Positions 1-6,515 of a stretch of 19,829 nucleotides of DNA are shown piece by piece. Location of the stretch: the NCBI GenBank assembly GCA_030038645.1, contig JASHSR010000279.1, positions 1-19,829 on the forward strand. The letters run 5' to 3'. The translations under genes were made by a program, and so were the position numbers. Numbering within the stretch: the first letter of the stretch is position 1; every line of letters starts with the position of its first letter. Source of the DNA: Gammaproteobacteria bacterium. GTDB taxonomy: Bacteria > Pseudomonadota > Gammaproteobacteria > Steroidobacterales > Steroidobacteraceae. The notes beneath the pieces are model-generated. The model ran no database searches and had not been told where the DNA came from. It saw nothing but the letters and a program-made list of their open reading frames with translations.

Positions 1-20
1 ACGTACGCCACTCAGTCAGG

Positions 21-593
21 TTACTGGGTGCGGCCTGGAACAGGCGAGGCGAGCTTCGCACGGCGCCGTGACAAGAGTGCCTTGATGTCGCGCGCGAACT
101 GCCTTTCCGTCCTCAGATCAGAGCTGACGGCCTCCGGCGCGAGGAGTGCAACGACCCGGCTCTCTCCTGCGCGCGCATGAAGCCAGAGCGCATAAAATCG
201 GAGCGAGGGAATTTCCAGAAACCGCGGCTGAAAACCTCTGTCGATCGTGCCGAGCTCGCGTTCCGCGATCGGCACCGCCTCGAATAGGCGCCGGGGCAGT
301 AATCCCTCCGTGACTCCAGCGAACCTCAGGCTACCGCGAGCCTCGCGCAGATACGCAAGGCACGCCGTCTTTCCGAGCAGCAGAGGATAGCGCCAACCGA
401 CTCTTCTCGCGCGTGTCAATGGCTTTGCACGCTTCGCGCCATCGCGCGTCAGTCGATAGACAGGTAAGGGCTCTGCTATTTTGGCGGGCTTATCGCTACC
501 TGCAACCGCCCCTCCTCTTCGGAGCCGACGCTTCAGTGCACGGTGCAGAATTCCACGTCCTCGAGGCGGCTTCTGTCGCGTGTAATGCGCCAC
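21..593 (-). CDS. Conserved hypothetical protein, third gene of the protease unit
   Basis: A 190-residue protein read from a GTG at 593, 8 nt after the stop of the protease gene, so it is probably co-transcribed and translated by reinitiation. There is no signal peptide or membrane segment. The N-terminal 35 residues are very basic (many Arg/Lys); the rest is a mixed alpha/beta-looking domain ending in a basic stretch. The part around residues 125-140 (LEIPSLRFYALWLHA) and the following hydrophobic strand resemble, from memory, small proteins often encoded beside bacterial papain-like proteases, whose role is unknown. I cannot assign a function. A chaperone, immunity or delivery partner of the protease is possible but is inference from position only. 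The GTG start is uncertain; a shorter start would remove the basic leader. Bases 1-20 hold nothing recognisable. Confidence 0.62.
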   Translation of the reverse strand: MAHYTRQKPPRGRGILHRALKRRLRRGGAVAGSDKPAKIAEPLPVYRLTRDGAKRAKPLTRARRVGWRYPLLLGKTACLAYLREARGSLRFAGVTEGLLPRRLFEAVPIAERELGTIDRGFQPRFLEIPSLRFYALWLHARAGESRVVALLAPEAVSSDLRTERQFARDIKALLSRRRAKLASPVPGRTQ

Positions 594-601
594 GGCGTGC
601 T

Positions 602-1165
602 CTATTGCGTAAGGTAGGTTTCCGTCCAGCTGCCGCCGTGGAACGTGCTTCCGTTCTTGAAGGGCAGAACTCCGTTGACGCTCGTTCCGAGCGGATCGCG
701 CGCAATCACGTCGTTATGAACGGCATCGTAGCCGACGATGGCGACGAAGTGACCCTCCCCGTCACCCCAGTCAATGTGGCAGCAGATCGGTCTGCCACCG
801 TCGATCTCCCGAACGATCGCGTCCATGTCGAGCGGACCCTCGATCGTAGATGACAGGTGGCCAAGCACTTGCAGGGGTGTCTCCAGCGTGAAGGTTTGGT
901 TGGAACCCGGCGGCCACGGCGTGACACAGCAGTTCATCCCGAGAAACCGAGTGGCGATATCGCACTGGCGCTCGTTGTCGCCATTGCCGCGTGCTGCGTA
1001 ATAACTACATACACTCGCTCCGACGGCAGCCCAGCACCATTCGCTCTGGTCTTGGGTCTGCATCTGGAACGTCAGCACTTTCGCCTGGTCCGCAGCTGGG
1101 GCGGCAGCAGTCGCACTCGTGCCCGCGACGTCTACGAACGAGCCAAGAATGGATGTTGCCGGCAT
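602..1165 (-). CDS. Papain-like cysteine protease, C70/AvrRpt2-like
   Basis: A predicted cysteine peptidase of 187 residues. The active-site signature QSEWCWAAVGASV puts the nucleophile at Cys44. The His is in GHFVAIVGYD (His139) and the Asp/Asn position is Asp157 in ARDPLG, in the papain order C-H-D. A CC pair (79-80), common in bacterial members of this group, is kept. No signal peptide is visible, so it is either cytoplasmic or exported by a non-Sec route. I chose the ATG at 1165 because AGAGAAG precedes it at suitable spacing; a GTG at 1183 would add six residues and overlap the upstream lipoprotein gene by 10 nt but has no visible ribosome site. Related proteins include plant-pathogen effectors and many uncharacterised environmental proteases; the substrate here is unknown. 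It sits between a lipoprotein gene and a hypothetical gene on the same strand. Confidence 0.85.
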   Translation of the reverse strand: MPATSILGSFVDVAGTSATAAAPAADQAKVLTFQMQTQDQSEWCWAAVGASVCSYYAARGNGDNERQCDIATRFLGMNCCVTPWPPGSNQTFTLETPLQVLGHLSSTIEGPLDMDAIVREIDGGRPICCHIDWGDGEGHFVAIVGYDAVHNDVIARDPLGTSVNGVLPFKNGSTFHGGSWTETYLTQ

Positions 1166-1173
1166 TCGCTTCT

Positions 1174-2262
1174 CTATTGGCACTGAGCCGGCTGAGCCTG
1201 ACAGCGCGCAAGACGCTGTTGCTGTGCAATGAGATCGGCCTGCGCCTGGACGTCTGCTGCCTTTGCTGCCGTCGTCTCGGGCGCCGCGGCCGTAGCGGCC
1301 GCCCCAAGTACATCCACTGCGCTCCCCGCACCCGTATTCTTTCCGTACTCGATCGAGGTGATCGCGCCGGAATCTCCCACGGAAAGCGAGAAGTTCTGCT
1401 TGCCAAACATTGCAGCCTTTGGAATAGGCAGCTGGTACGTGGCCTGCTGCGGCACCAGGATGTAGCTCGTTGCGATAGACTGGCCTTGGACGAGGAAATC
1501 CACCTGCACGGAAGCAACCTTCTGCAACGTTAGAAGCACTACGCCGCCGTCCGATGAACTCGGAGGGTAGTATGCGGCGCTCGCCAACGCCGAGGCAGCG
1601 TGGATGTTCACAGATAGCGTCGGCAGCTGTCCCTTGAGTGAGTCGAAGAGTCCTTGGTCGTTCGCCTTGCTAACGCCGTCCTGACTCGCCAGGAAAACGA
1701 GATTGGGATATTGTGTTTGATTCCAATCGACGACGAGCGTATAGATAAGGGTTACGGGCTTTCCACCGCCAACGCTCTTGATGACGGTGCACTCAGGCAG
1801 GGCTGATGGGACCGCTCCGGGCGCCGGCGGCGCGCCTCCCCCAATCGCGGCCGCGGCAGTAGCGAAAGTAACAGCCGATTTCAGAATCGTCTCACCTTCC
1901 CCGGTCGTCGACTGATTGATGCTCTGCAATCGCCCGTCGTCTGTTAACTTGAGCGCGATGTCGGAGTCCGAGAAGGCTCCATCGAGTGCCTTGATCGACA
2001 GTGTGTACGGCATCGCGCTGAAATCCGCCGTGTAGGCTGTCGTGACCTGCGGCGTGTTAACGGTAGTAACCTTCGTCTGGTCTGCGCTGCAGTCCACTGT
2101 TTGCGTGATTGTGAACGTGCTTGCGGCCCGTGCGGGGTAATAGCGGTAGGTTACGGGCGGCGTGTTGGCACATCCCACGAGGACCGCCCCTACGGTCCCC
2201 AGCGCGAGCGGATACGACCACCTGACTGCGATGTGACGCACACGGCGATAAGGCCCGGCCAT
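1174..2262 (-). CDS. Outer-membrane lipoprotein of unknown function
   Basis: A 362-residue predicted lipoprotein. A basic n-region and hydrophobic core lead to the lipobox LVGC with acylated Cys31. Residue +2 is Ala, which by the Lol rule favours the outer membrane. The mature part is rich in Thr/Ser/Ala beta-type sequence, with further cysteines at the ATG-proximal and C-terminal ends, and finishes in an Ala/Gln-rich helix. I recognise no named domain. ATG at 2262 follows a purine-rich GGGGGG ribosome site. It is first in the leftward unit; its stop lies 8 nt before the preferred protease start. Base composition is much lower in GC than the genes to the right: 1681-1740 has 29/60 G+C against 43/60 in 3301-3360. 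This suggests recent acquisition or different selection. Confidence 0.8.
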   Translation of the reverse strand: MAGPYRRVRHIAVRWSYPLALGTVGAVLVGCANTPPVTYRYYPARAASTFTITQTVDCSADQTKVTTVNTPQVTTAYTADFSAMPYTLSIKALDGAFSDSDIALKLTDDGRLQSINQSTTGEGETILKSAVTFATAAAAIGGGAPPAPGAVPSALPECTVIKSVGGGKPVTLIYTLVVDWNQTQYPNLVFLASQDGVSKANDQGLFDSLKGQLPTLSVNIHAASALASAAYYPPSSSDGGVVLLTLQKVASVQVDFLVQGQSIATSYILVPQQATYQLPIPKAAMFGKQNFSLSVGDSGAITSIEYGKNTGAGSAVDVLGAAATAAAPETTAAKAADVQAQADLIAQQQRLARCQAQPAQCQ

Positions 2263-2337
2263 CTTTGCCCCCCTTCCCTTTTATCTTCGCGCGTTCACCT
2301 TATCGCGCTGGCGATCCGCCAAATCTTATCTGTATCA

Positions 2338-2367
2338 ACTATACGCCCCGAGGATTTTGTCTTGCAA
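2338..2367 (-). promoter_or_regulatory. Sigma70-type promoter for the lipoprotein/protease unit
   Basis: Read leftward, a -35 TTGCAA (2367-2362) is separated by 18 nt from a -10 TATAGT (2343-2338). This matches consensus at 4/6 and 5/6 positions. It predicts transcription starting near 2330 and a leader of about 70 nt before the ATG at 2262. No experiment supports it; the match is better than chance looks elsewhere in this GC-rich window. Confidence 0.5.
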
Positions 2368-2374
2368 TCCTTTT

Positions 2375-2396
2375 ATCGTTGCTTTACAGCAACGAT
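2375..2396. promoter_or_regulatory. Perfect palindrome, candidate operator
   Basis: Arms ATCGTTGC and GCAACGAT, 8 bp each and perfectly complementary, flank a 6-nt centre. It lies 7 bp upstream of the predicted -35 of the leftward lipoprotein promoter and 23 bp before the decayed HigA-like reading frame. No T-run follows on either strand, so a terminator is unlikely; binding of a dimeric regulator is the simplest reading. Which regulator is unknown. Confidence 0.45.
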
Positions 2397-2419
2397 CACC
2401 GCTGTCCAATATTGAAGGC

Positions 2420-2643
2420 TTGAGCCGACGCAAGCAGCCCGTGCGCCCCGCCGAGATTCTGCGCGAAGATTATCTCAGGCCGCTCGATATGAGCGTCAGC
2501 GCGCTTGCCGAGCGGCCAGGCATTCCCATCTCGCGCCTGAACGACATTGTGCTCGCGCGCTGTGGGTTGACTCGCCGCAGGCGACATAGGAACCTTCGAG
2601 GATGGCCGGGCAGCGCGTGCAGGTCTTCGGCAAAAGCCGATGA
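2420..2643 (+). pseudogene. Decayed HigA-type (XRE) antitoxin remnant
   Basis: From TTG at 2420 the frame reads PVRPAEILREDYLRPL, then MSVSALAERPGIPISRLND, then IVLARCGLT. This follows the conserved start of HigA-family antitoxins (PxHPGEILxEEFLxPLGLS, ALAxxLGVPxxRIxEI, GxRxIT). After about 51 residues (2572) the similarity stops in this frame. A short stretch QRVQVFGKS, like the family's LAxxFGxS segment, reappears in another frame at 2611-2637 and ends at a TGA (2641-2643) that overlaps the sirB-like ATG. No complete ATG-initiated antitoxin and no HigB toxin gene are present. I read it as a frameshifted fragment of a toxin-antitoxin locus. The frame happens to stay open through to the MaoC gene, which is not biologically meaningful. 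Confidence 0.55.
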
Positions 2644-3047
2644 GCTACACGACACTCAAGATGATTCACGTGAGCGCCGTCGCGCTGTCGATCTGCGGCT
2701 TCACGGCTCGCGGTCTCGGCGTCCTGCAGGGCGCATCGTGGGTGCGTCACCGCCTGGCGCGCACGGTGCCGCACGCGGTCGATACGGTGCTCCTGCTCTC
2801 CGCGCTCGGCATGCTCTGGATCATTCGGCTGCCACCCTGGGCCGCACCGTGGCTGCGGGCGAAGATCATCGGACTCGTCGTTTACATTGCGCTCGGCGTC
2901 GTGGCGCTGCATCCTTCGCGAGTCGGACAGACGCCGCGGCCCAGGGCCGTGAGACTCGCGGCGTGGGTCGCCGCGATCGGAGTCTTCGGATACATCGTCT
3001 CCGTGGCGCTCACCAAGAGCCCGCGCGGTGCGCTCCTGTGGTGGTAG
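2640..3047 (+). CDS. SirB-family integral membrane protein
   Basis: A 135-residue protein with four predicted membrane helices (about residues 5-24, 46-65, 72-91 and 104-124). The start MSYTTLKMIHVSAVALS and the segment VPHAVDTVLLLSALGMLW match the SirB2-type family, first named for effects on invasion-gene expression; its biochemical role is still unclear. Length is normal for the family. The ATG at 2640 overlaps the TGA of the antitoxin remnant (ATGA), and no strong ribosome site is visible, so it may once have been translated by coupling. It is followed after 83 nt by the MaoC-family gene on the same strand. Confidence 0.85.
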   Translation: MSYTTLKMIHVSAVALSICGFTARGLGVLQGASWVRHRLARTVPHAVDTVLLLSALGMLWIIRLPPWAAPWLRAKIIGLVVYIALGVVALHPSRVGQTPRPRAVRLAAWVAAIGVFGYIVSVALTKSPRGALLWW

Positions 3048-3057
3048 GCAGAGGCCG

Positions 3058-3107
3058 GGGACCCCGAGATGGACTACGGAGAGGGACCCCGAGACGGACC
3101 ACCGAGA
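3058..3107 (+). repeat. Two adjacent 25-bp direct repeats
   Basis: Units 3058-3082 and 3083-3107 both begin GGGACCCCGAGA and differ at three of 25 positions. They fill most of the gap between the SirB-family and MaoC-family genes, ending 23 nt before the MaoC start. The GGGGACCCC part of the first unit is itself an odd-centred palindrome. A small tandem duplication; no function is evident. Confidence 0.7.
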
Positions 3108-3130
3108 CACACCTTTGTAGGAACAAACGC

Positions 3131-3613
3131 ATGACGAGCCGTGACGGCGCAGGGCAACGCCTGTACTTCGAGGACCTTCAGGTCGGCCAACGCTTCACCG
3201 GAGATCGCACCTGCACGGTGGACGCGGAGCAGATCAAGGCCTTCGCGACCGAGTTCGATCCGCAACCCTTTCACCTCGATGCCGCGGCCGGACGCTCGAC
3301 CGTGTTCGGCGGCCTCGTCGCGAGCGGCTGGCACACCGCGGCGCTCACGATGCGACTCATCTTGGAAGGCGGACCGCCGCTCGCCGGCGGCAGCCTCGGG
3401 CTCGGCGCCGAGCTCGACTGGCTCAAGCCCGTGAGGCCCGGCGACACGCTCAGCGTGCGCGGCGAGGTGCTCGCCGCGGTGGCCTCCCGCTCCCGCCCCG
3501 ACCGCGGCCGCGTCACGATGCGTACCGAGACGTGCAATCAGCATGGCGACGTCGTGCAGGTCTGCGTCTCGAAGCTGCTTGTCCCGCGCCGCCCTGCGCC
3601 CTCCGGCGCTTGA
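3131..3613 (+). CDS. MaoC-family (R)-specific enoyl-CoA hydratase/dehydratase
   Basis: A 160-residue hot-dog-fold protein. The hydratase motif FDPQPFH gives Asp43 and His48 as the catalytic pair, and FGGLVASGWHTAALTMRL (59-76) is the typical following helix of MaoC-like dehydratases. It probably hydrates a 2-enoyl-CoA thioester in the cytoplasm, in fatty-acid or related acyl-CoA metabolism; the chain length used cannot be told. The ATG at 3131 is preceded by TAGGAAC at reasonable spacing. The same frame is open far upstream, through the SirB-family gene, but that part has no homology and should not be included. It converges on mltA 52 nt downstream with no obvious terminator. Confidence 0.88.
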   Translation: MTSRDGAGQRLYFEDLQVGQRFTGDRTCTVDAEQIKAFATEFDPQPFHLDAAAGRSTVFGGLVASGWHTAALTMRLILEGGPPLAGGSLGLGAELDWLKPVRPGDTLSVRGEVLAAVASRSRPDRGRVTMRTETCNQHGDVVQVCVSKLLVPRRPAPSGA

Positions 3614-3665
3614 GCCGCGCGGGTCGCCTCGTTTGAGTCGCAACGACCGTCGCAGGCAACGCCGG

Positions 3666-4871
3666 TCACCTCATGGGCAAGGGCACTCCTTTCGGCCAAA
3701 CGAGCCATAGGCGTCCGGACTGCCGCATCTCGCCGGCCTCGCCCGCAGCTTCCGCTCCCGTTCCCCAGAACAGGTCCGCGCGTACGGGGCCGCGAATGGC
3801 GCCTCCGGTGTCCTGCGCCACGACGAGCCTTTGCAGCGTCGCGGCCGAGTCCGGAAACGTGGTCGCGAGAAAGACGGGCGCGCCGAGCGGCACGAACGCG
3901 GGATCGACAGCAATCGACCGCCCCGGCGTGAGGGGCACACCGAGCGAGCCATTCGGCCCGAGCGAGGGATCCCCGAGCGGCTCCTCGCGAAAGAACACCA
4001 CGCTCGGGTCCGCATCGAGGAGCGCCGGCACGCGGCTCGGGTGCGAGCGCGCCCACAGGCGGATGCCGAGCATCGTCGCCTCATCCGGCTTCAGCTCGCC
4101 GTGGCCGACGAGGTAGCGGCCGATCGAGCGGTAGGGATAGCCGTTTTCATCGGCGTAGTGCAGACGGATGGTCTCGCCGTTCGGCAGCTCGACGCGTCCG
4201 GAACCCTGGATCTCGAGGAAGAGCGCAGCGAGCGGATCGTCGACCCAGACGATCTCGTGTCCTTTGAGAGAGGGATCGCGATCGAGATCCGCGCGACTGT
4301 AGTACGGCACGACCTTGTTGCCCTCGAGCCGCGCCCGAATGCGCTTGCCCTTGAGCTCGGGGTACACCGAGGAGAGATCGACGGTGAGCAGATCGGGCGG
4401 CGGAGAGTACAGAGGCGTATCGAACTCGGCGGAGGGCGCGCGGGCGCCGTGCAGCAAGGGCTCGAAATAGCCGGTGATCAATCCGTACCGATCCTCGCGC
4501 ATCCCCGCTTGCTCGACGATGCCGTAGGGCGCGAAGTAGCGCTCGAAGAACGTGCGCACGTCCTGCGAAGTCACAGGATGGGCAGCTCGGGCCGCATCGC
4601 ATGGCATCGCCCACTCGGCGCGCTGAGCGAGGACATCGCAGGACTCGAGAAACGCGGGCCACGCGTCTTTCATCTCATCGGCGCTCCAGCCCGGCAGATC
4701 GGACCACCGGGCGGGCTCGTACTGCGCATGCGGCACGGCAGGCACGAGTGCCGCGGGCGGACAGACTCTCGGCTGGACGGCGCAGCCGCTAAGGATCAGG
4801 CAGCCGAGCAGCGCCGTACCGACGAGCGCCCTCGGCACACGCATCAATCCCGCGCGTCGTACGTCAGCCAT
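3666..4871 (-). CDS. mltA: Membrane-bound lytic murein transglycosylase A
   Basis: Cleaves the MurNAc-GlcNAc bond of peptidoglycan to make 1,6-anhydro ends, at the inner face of the outer membrane. The 401 residues begin with a lipoprotein signal ending LSGC (Cys30, +2 Ala). The MltA domain follows, including GYFEPLL (134-140), EIQGSGRVELPNG (220-232) and ENGYPYRSIG (242-251). The C-terminal 3D-type barrel carries QDTGGAIRG (Asp354) and ADLFWGTG (Asp366); Asp366 aligns with the catalytic Asp308 of E. coli MltA. I chose the ATG at 4871 because GGGGAG lies 8 nt upstream. ATGs at 4901 (no ribosome site) and 4844 (MRVPRALVG) are alternatives, and all keep the lipobox. It is divergent from the ICL/PEP-mutase gene. 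Confidence 0.92.
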   Translation of the reverse strand: MADVRRAGLMRVPRALVGTALLGCLILSGCAVQPRVCPPAALVPAVPHAQYEPARWSDLPGWSADEMKDAWPAFLESCDVLAQRAEWAMPCDAARAAHPVTSQDVRTFFERYFAPYGIVEQAGMREDRYGLITGYFEPLLHGARAPSAEFDTPLYSPPPDLLTVDLSSVYPELKGKRIRARLEGNKVVPYYSRADLDRDPSLKGHEIVWVDDPLAALFLEIQGSGRVELPNGETIRLHYADENGYPYRSIGRYLVGHGELKPDEATMLGIRLWARSHPSRVPALLDADPSVVFFREEPLGDPSLGPNGSLGVPLTPGRSIAVDPAFVPLGAPVFLATTFPDSAATLQRLVVAQDTGGAIRGPVRADLFWGTGAEAAGEAGEMRQSGRLWLVWPKGVPLPMR

Positions 4872-4984
4872 CGTTGGATCTCCCCGGTGACCCCTCCGCA
4901 TCGTGCAGATGGTACAGGTGATTTACTTCTTGACGCGGCATCTTGCACACTCACGACATGGCGGCCGGTGAGCGGAACGTCCAA

Positions 4985-5809
4985 ATGACCACGACGCAGC
5001 ATGAGAAAGCCGAGCAGTTCCGCGCCCTGCATCAGGGGCCGGCCGCGTTCGTCATCGCGAACGCCTGGGACGGAGGATCGGCCCGCATGCTCGCGAAGCT
5101 CGGATTCCAGGCGCTCGCGACATCGAGCGGCGCTGCGGCGGCGACGTTGGGCCGGCTCGACGGGCAGATCACGCGCGAGGAAGCGCTCGCGCACTCCCGG
5201 GTGATCGTCGGTGCGACGAGCCTGCCGGTATCGGCCGACCTCGAGAAGGGCTTCGGCGATGCGCCGGAGACCGTCGCCGAGACCATCCGGCTCGCCGCCG
5301 GCGTAGGTCTCGTCGGAGGCTCGATCGAGGATGCGACCGGCGACCGCGCGAAGCCACTCTACGATCTCGGCCTCGCGACCGAGCGGGTCGCCGCCGCCGT
5401 CGAGGCGGCGCGAGCCCTCCCCTTCCCCTTCTTGCTCACGGCGCGAAGCGAGAGCTTTCTGCGCGGCCGTCCGGACCTCGACGATACGATCCGCCGATTG
5501 CAGGCCTACGAGCGAGCCGGCGCGGACGTGCTGTTCGCGCCCGCTCTCCCGGACCTCGCCGCCGTTCGCGCCGTGTGCTCGGCCGTCTCGAAGCCCGTCA
5601 ATTTCATGGCCGGCATCCCGGGGAAGACCTTCCCCGTGGCGGAGCTCGCCGCGGCCGGAGTCAAACGGGTGAGTCTCGCCACCTCTCTCTATCGAGCCGC
5701 CGTCACCGGCCTGCTCGTCGCCGCCCGCGAGGTGCGAGAGAGCGGCACTTTTGCCTACATCGACCACCTCGTGACCACGCCGGAGCTCAACGGCTTCCTA
5801 CGAGACTGA
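4985..5809 (+). CDS. Isocitrate lyase/PEP mutase family enzyme
   Basis: A 274-residue TIM-barrel enzyme of the ICL/PEPM superfamily, acting on C-C or P-C bonds of small 2-oxo or 2-hydroxy acids with Mg2+. Visible motifs are NAWDGGSAR (27-34), the metal-binding SADLEKGFG with Asp85 and Glu87, and GGSIEDATG with Glu115/Asp116. The isocitrate-lyase Cys motif KKCGH is absent, so this belongs to the PEP mutase/oxaloacetate decarboxylase/methylisocitrate lyase-like side. Substrate cannot be fixed. The start MTTTQHEKAEQFRALH fits the family; TTG at 4943 and ATG at 4958 would add leaders without ribosome sites. The ribosome site for 4985 is weak too. The gene reads away from mltA and toward the GlcG-like gene. 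Confidence 0.9.
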   Translation: MTTTQHEKAEQFRALHQGPAAFVIANAWDGGSARMLAKLGFQALATSSGAAAATLGRLDGQITREEALAHSRVIVGATSLPVSADLEKGFGDAPETVAETIRLAAGVGLVGGSIEDATGDRAKPLYDLGLATERVAAAVEAARALPFPFLLTARSESFLRGRPDLDDTIRRLQAYERAGADVLFAPALPDLAAVRAVCSAVSKPVNFMAGIPGKTFPVAELAAAGVKRVSLATSLYRAAVTGLLVAAREVRESGTFAYIDHLVTTPELNGFLRD

Positions 5810-5850
5810 CGCCCGGTCCTGTGGCATACCGTGCGAGCGGCAGGGGGCCG

Positions 5851-5911
5851 CCCGGACGCTGCGCCACTCGCGCGCGAACGGCACGGAGTCACCCCGGACG
5901 CTGCGCCACTC
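5851..5911 (+). repeat. Exact 19-bp direct repeat pair
   Basis: CCCGGACGCTGCGCCACTC occurs at 5851-5869 and again at 5893-5911, 42 bp apart start to start. A weaker third relative (CGGACGCCGCACTTC) follows near 5929. They sit in the 195-nt gap between the ICL/PEP-mutase gene and the GlcG-like gene, where no coding potential is evident. Confidence 0.75.
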
Positions 5912-6004
5912 CGATGCGGTGTTGCTCGGACGCCGCACTTCGCGTCGGTGGATCGAGGACGGGCGCTCGCTGTACGATGCCGGCATCGACGCTGGAATCG
6001 ACCC

Positions 6005-6412
6005 ATGAAGAGCAAACCCTATCTCTGCCTCGAAGACGCCCACAGAATCACCGCCGCCGCGATGGCACACGCGCAGTCGCGCAAGTGGGCCGTCACCATT
6101 TGCGTCTGCGACGACGGAGGACATCTGCTCATGCTGGAGCGCGCCGATGGAGCCGCGCCGCTCACGGCCCGCATGGCCGTCGCGAAGGCGACCGCCGCTG
6201 TCCTGGGCCGGCGCGAGTCGAAGGCGTTCGAGGACTCGATCAACCAGGGCCGCACGGCGTTCGTGACTGCGCCGCTCGAGGGCATGCTCGAGGGCGGAGT
6301 CCCGATCACCGCCGACGGACACATCATCGGGGCGGTCGGCGTATCGGGAGTCAAGTCATCCGACGACGCCGACATCGCCCGCGCGGGGATTGCAGCCTTG
6401 GGTGCCGCCTAG
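6005..6412 (+). CDS. GlcG/HbpS-family protein
   Basis: A 135-residue single-domain protein of the GlcG/HbpS family, members of which bind heme or small ligands or accompany glycolate and other oxidation operons. Characteristic pieces are VTICVCDDGGHLLMLERADGA (30-50), a central MAVAKATAA helix (58-66), and GGVPITADGHIIGAVGVSGV (97-116), followed by a DDADIARAG helix. There is no signal peptide, so it should be cytoplasmic, unlike secreted HbpS. ATG at 6005 gives the usual family length; the frame is open upstream to 5831 but that part is repeat-containing and not conserved-looking. Only a weak GGA precedes the start. No partner oxidase is nearby, so its ligand is unknown. Confidence 0.88.
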   Translation: MKSKPYLCLEDAHRITAAAMAHAQSRKWAVTICVCDDGGHLLMLERADGAAPLTARMAVAKATAAVLGRRESKAFEDSINQGRTAFVTAPLEGMLEGGVPITADGHIIGAVGVSGVKSSDDADIARAGIAALGAA

Positions 6413-6427
6413 TACGCTCATCCGAGC

Positions 6428-6441
6428 GATACGGCCGTATC
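6428..6441. promoter_or_regulatory. Perfect 14-bp palindrome before the FG-GAP gene
   Basis: GATACGGCCGTATC is fully self-complementary and lies 75 bp upstream of the FG-GAP lipoprotein ATG, just after the GlcG-like stop. It could be an operator half-site pair. I see no clear -35/-10 with it, so regulation is only a suggestion. Confidence 0.35.
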
Positions 6442-6515
6442 CCACCGCGCGCCGGGTCAACTCGTTCATCGGCGCCGCGTTACAGATCTGAATTTCCACG
6501 AAAGCAGGGGTCTTC

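Noticed and set aside
2371..2415. A HigB-like N-terminus (LQSFYRCFTAT) upstream of the HigA remnant
   Set aside because: The match is a dozen residues, lies over the palindrome, and ends at a stop with none of the rest of the toxin present; too weak to call.
2357..3613. A 418-codon rightward open frame
   Set aside because: It joins the HigA remnant to the MaoC gene across the SirB-family gene in another frame. Only the first 70 or so and the last 160 codons show similarity; the middle is a shadow.
3831..4988. A 385-codon rightward frame opposite mltA
   Set aside because: Antisense shadow of mltA; no recognisable domain.
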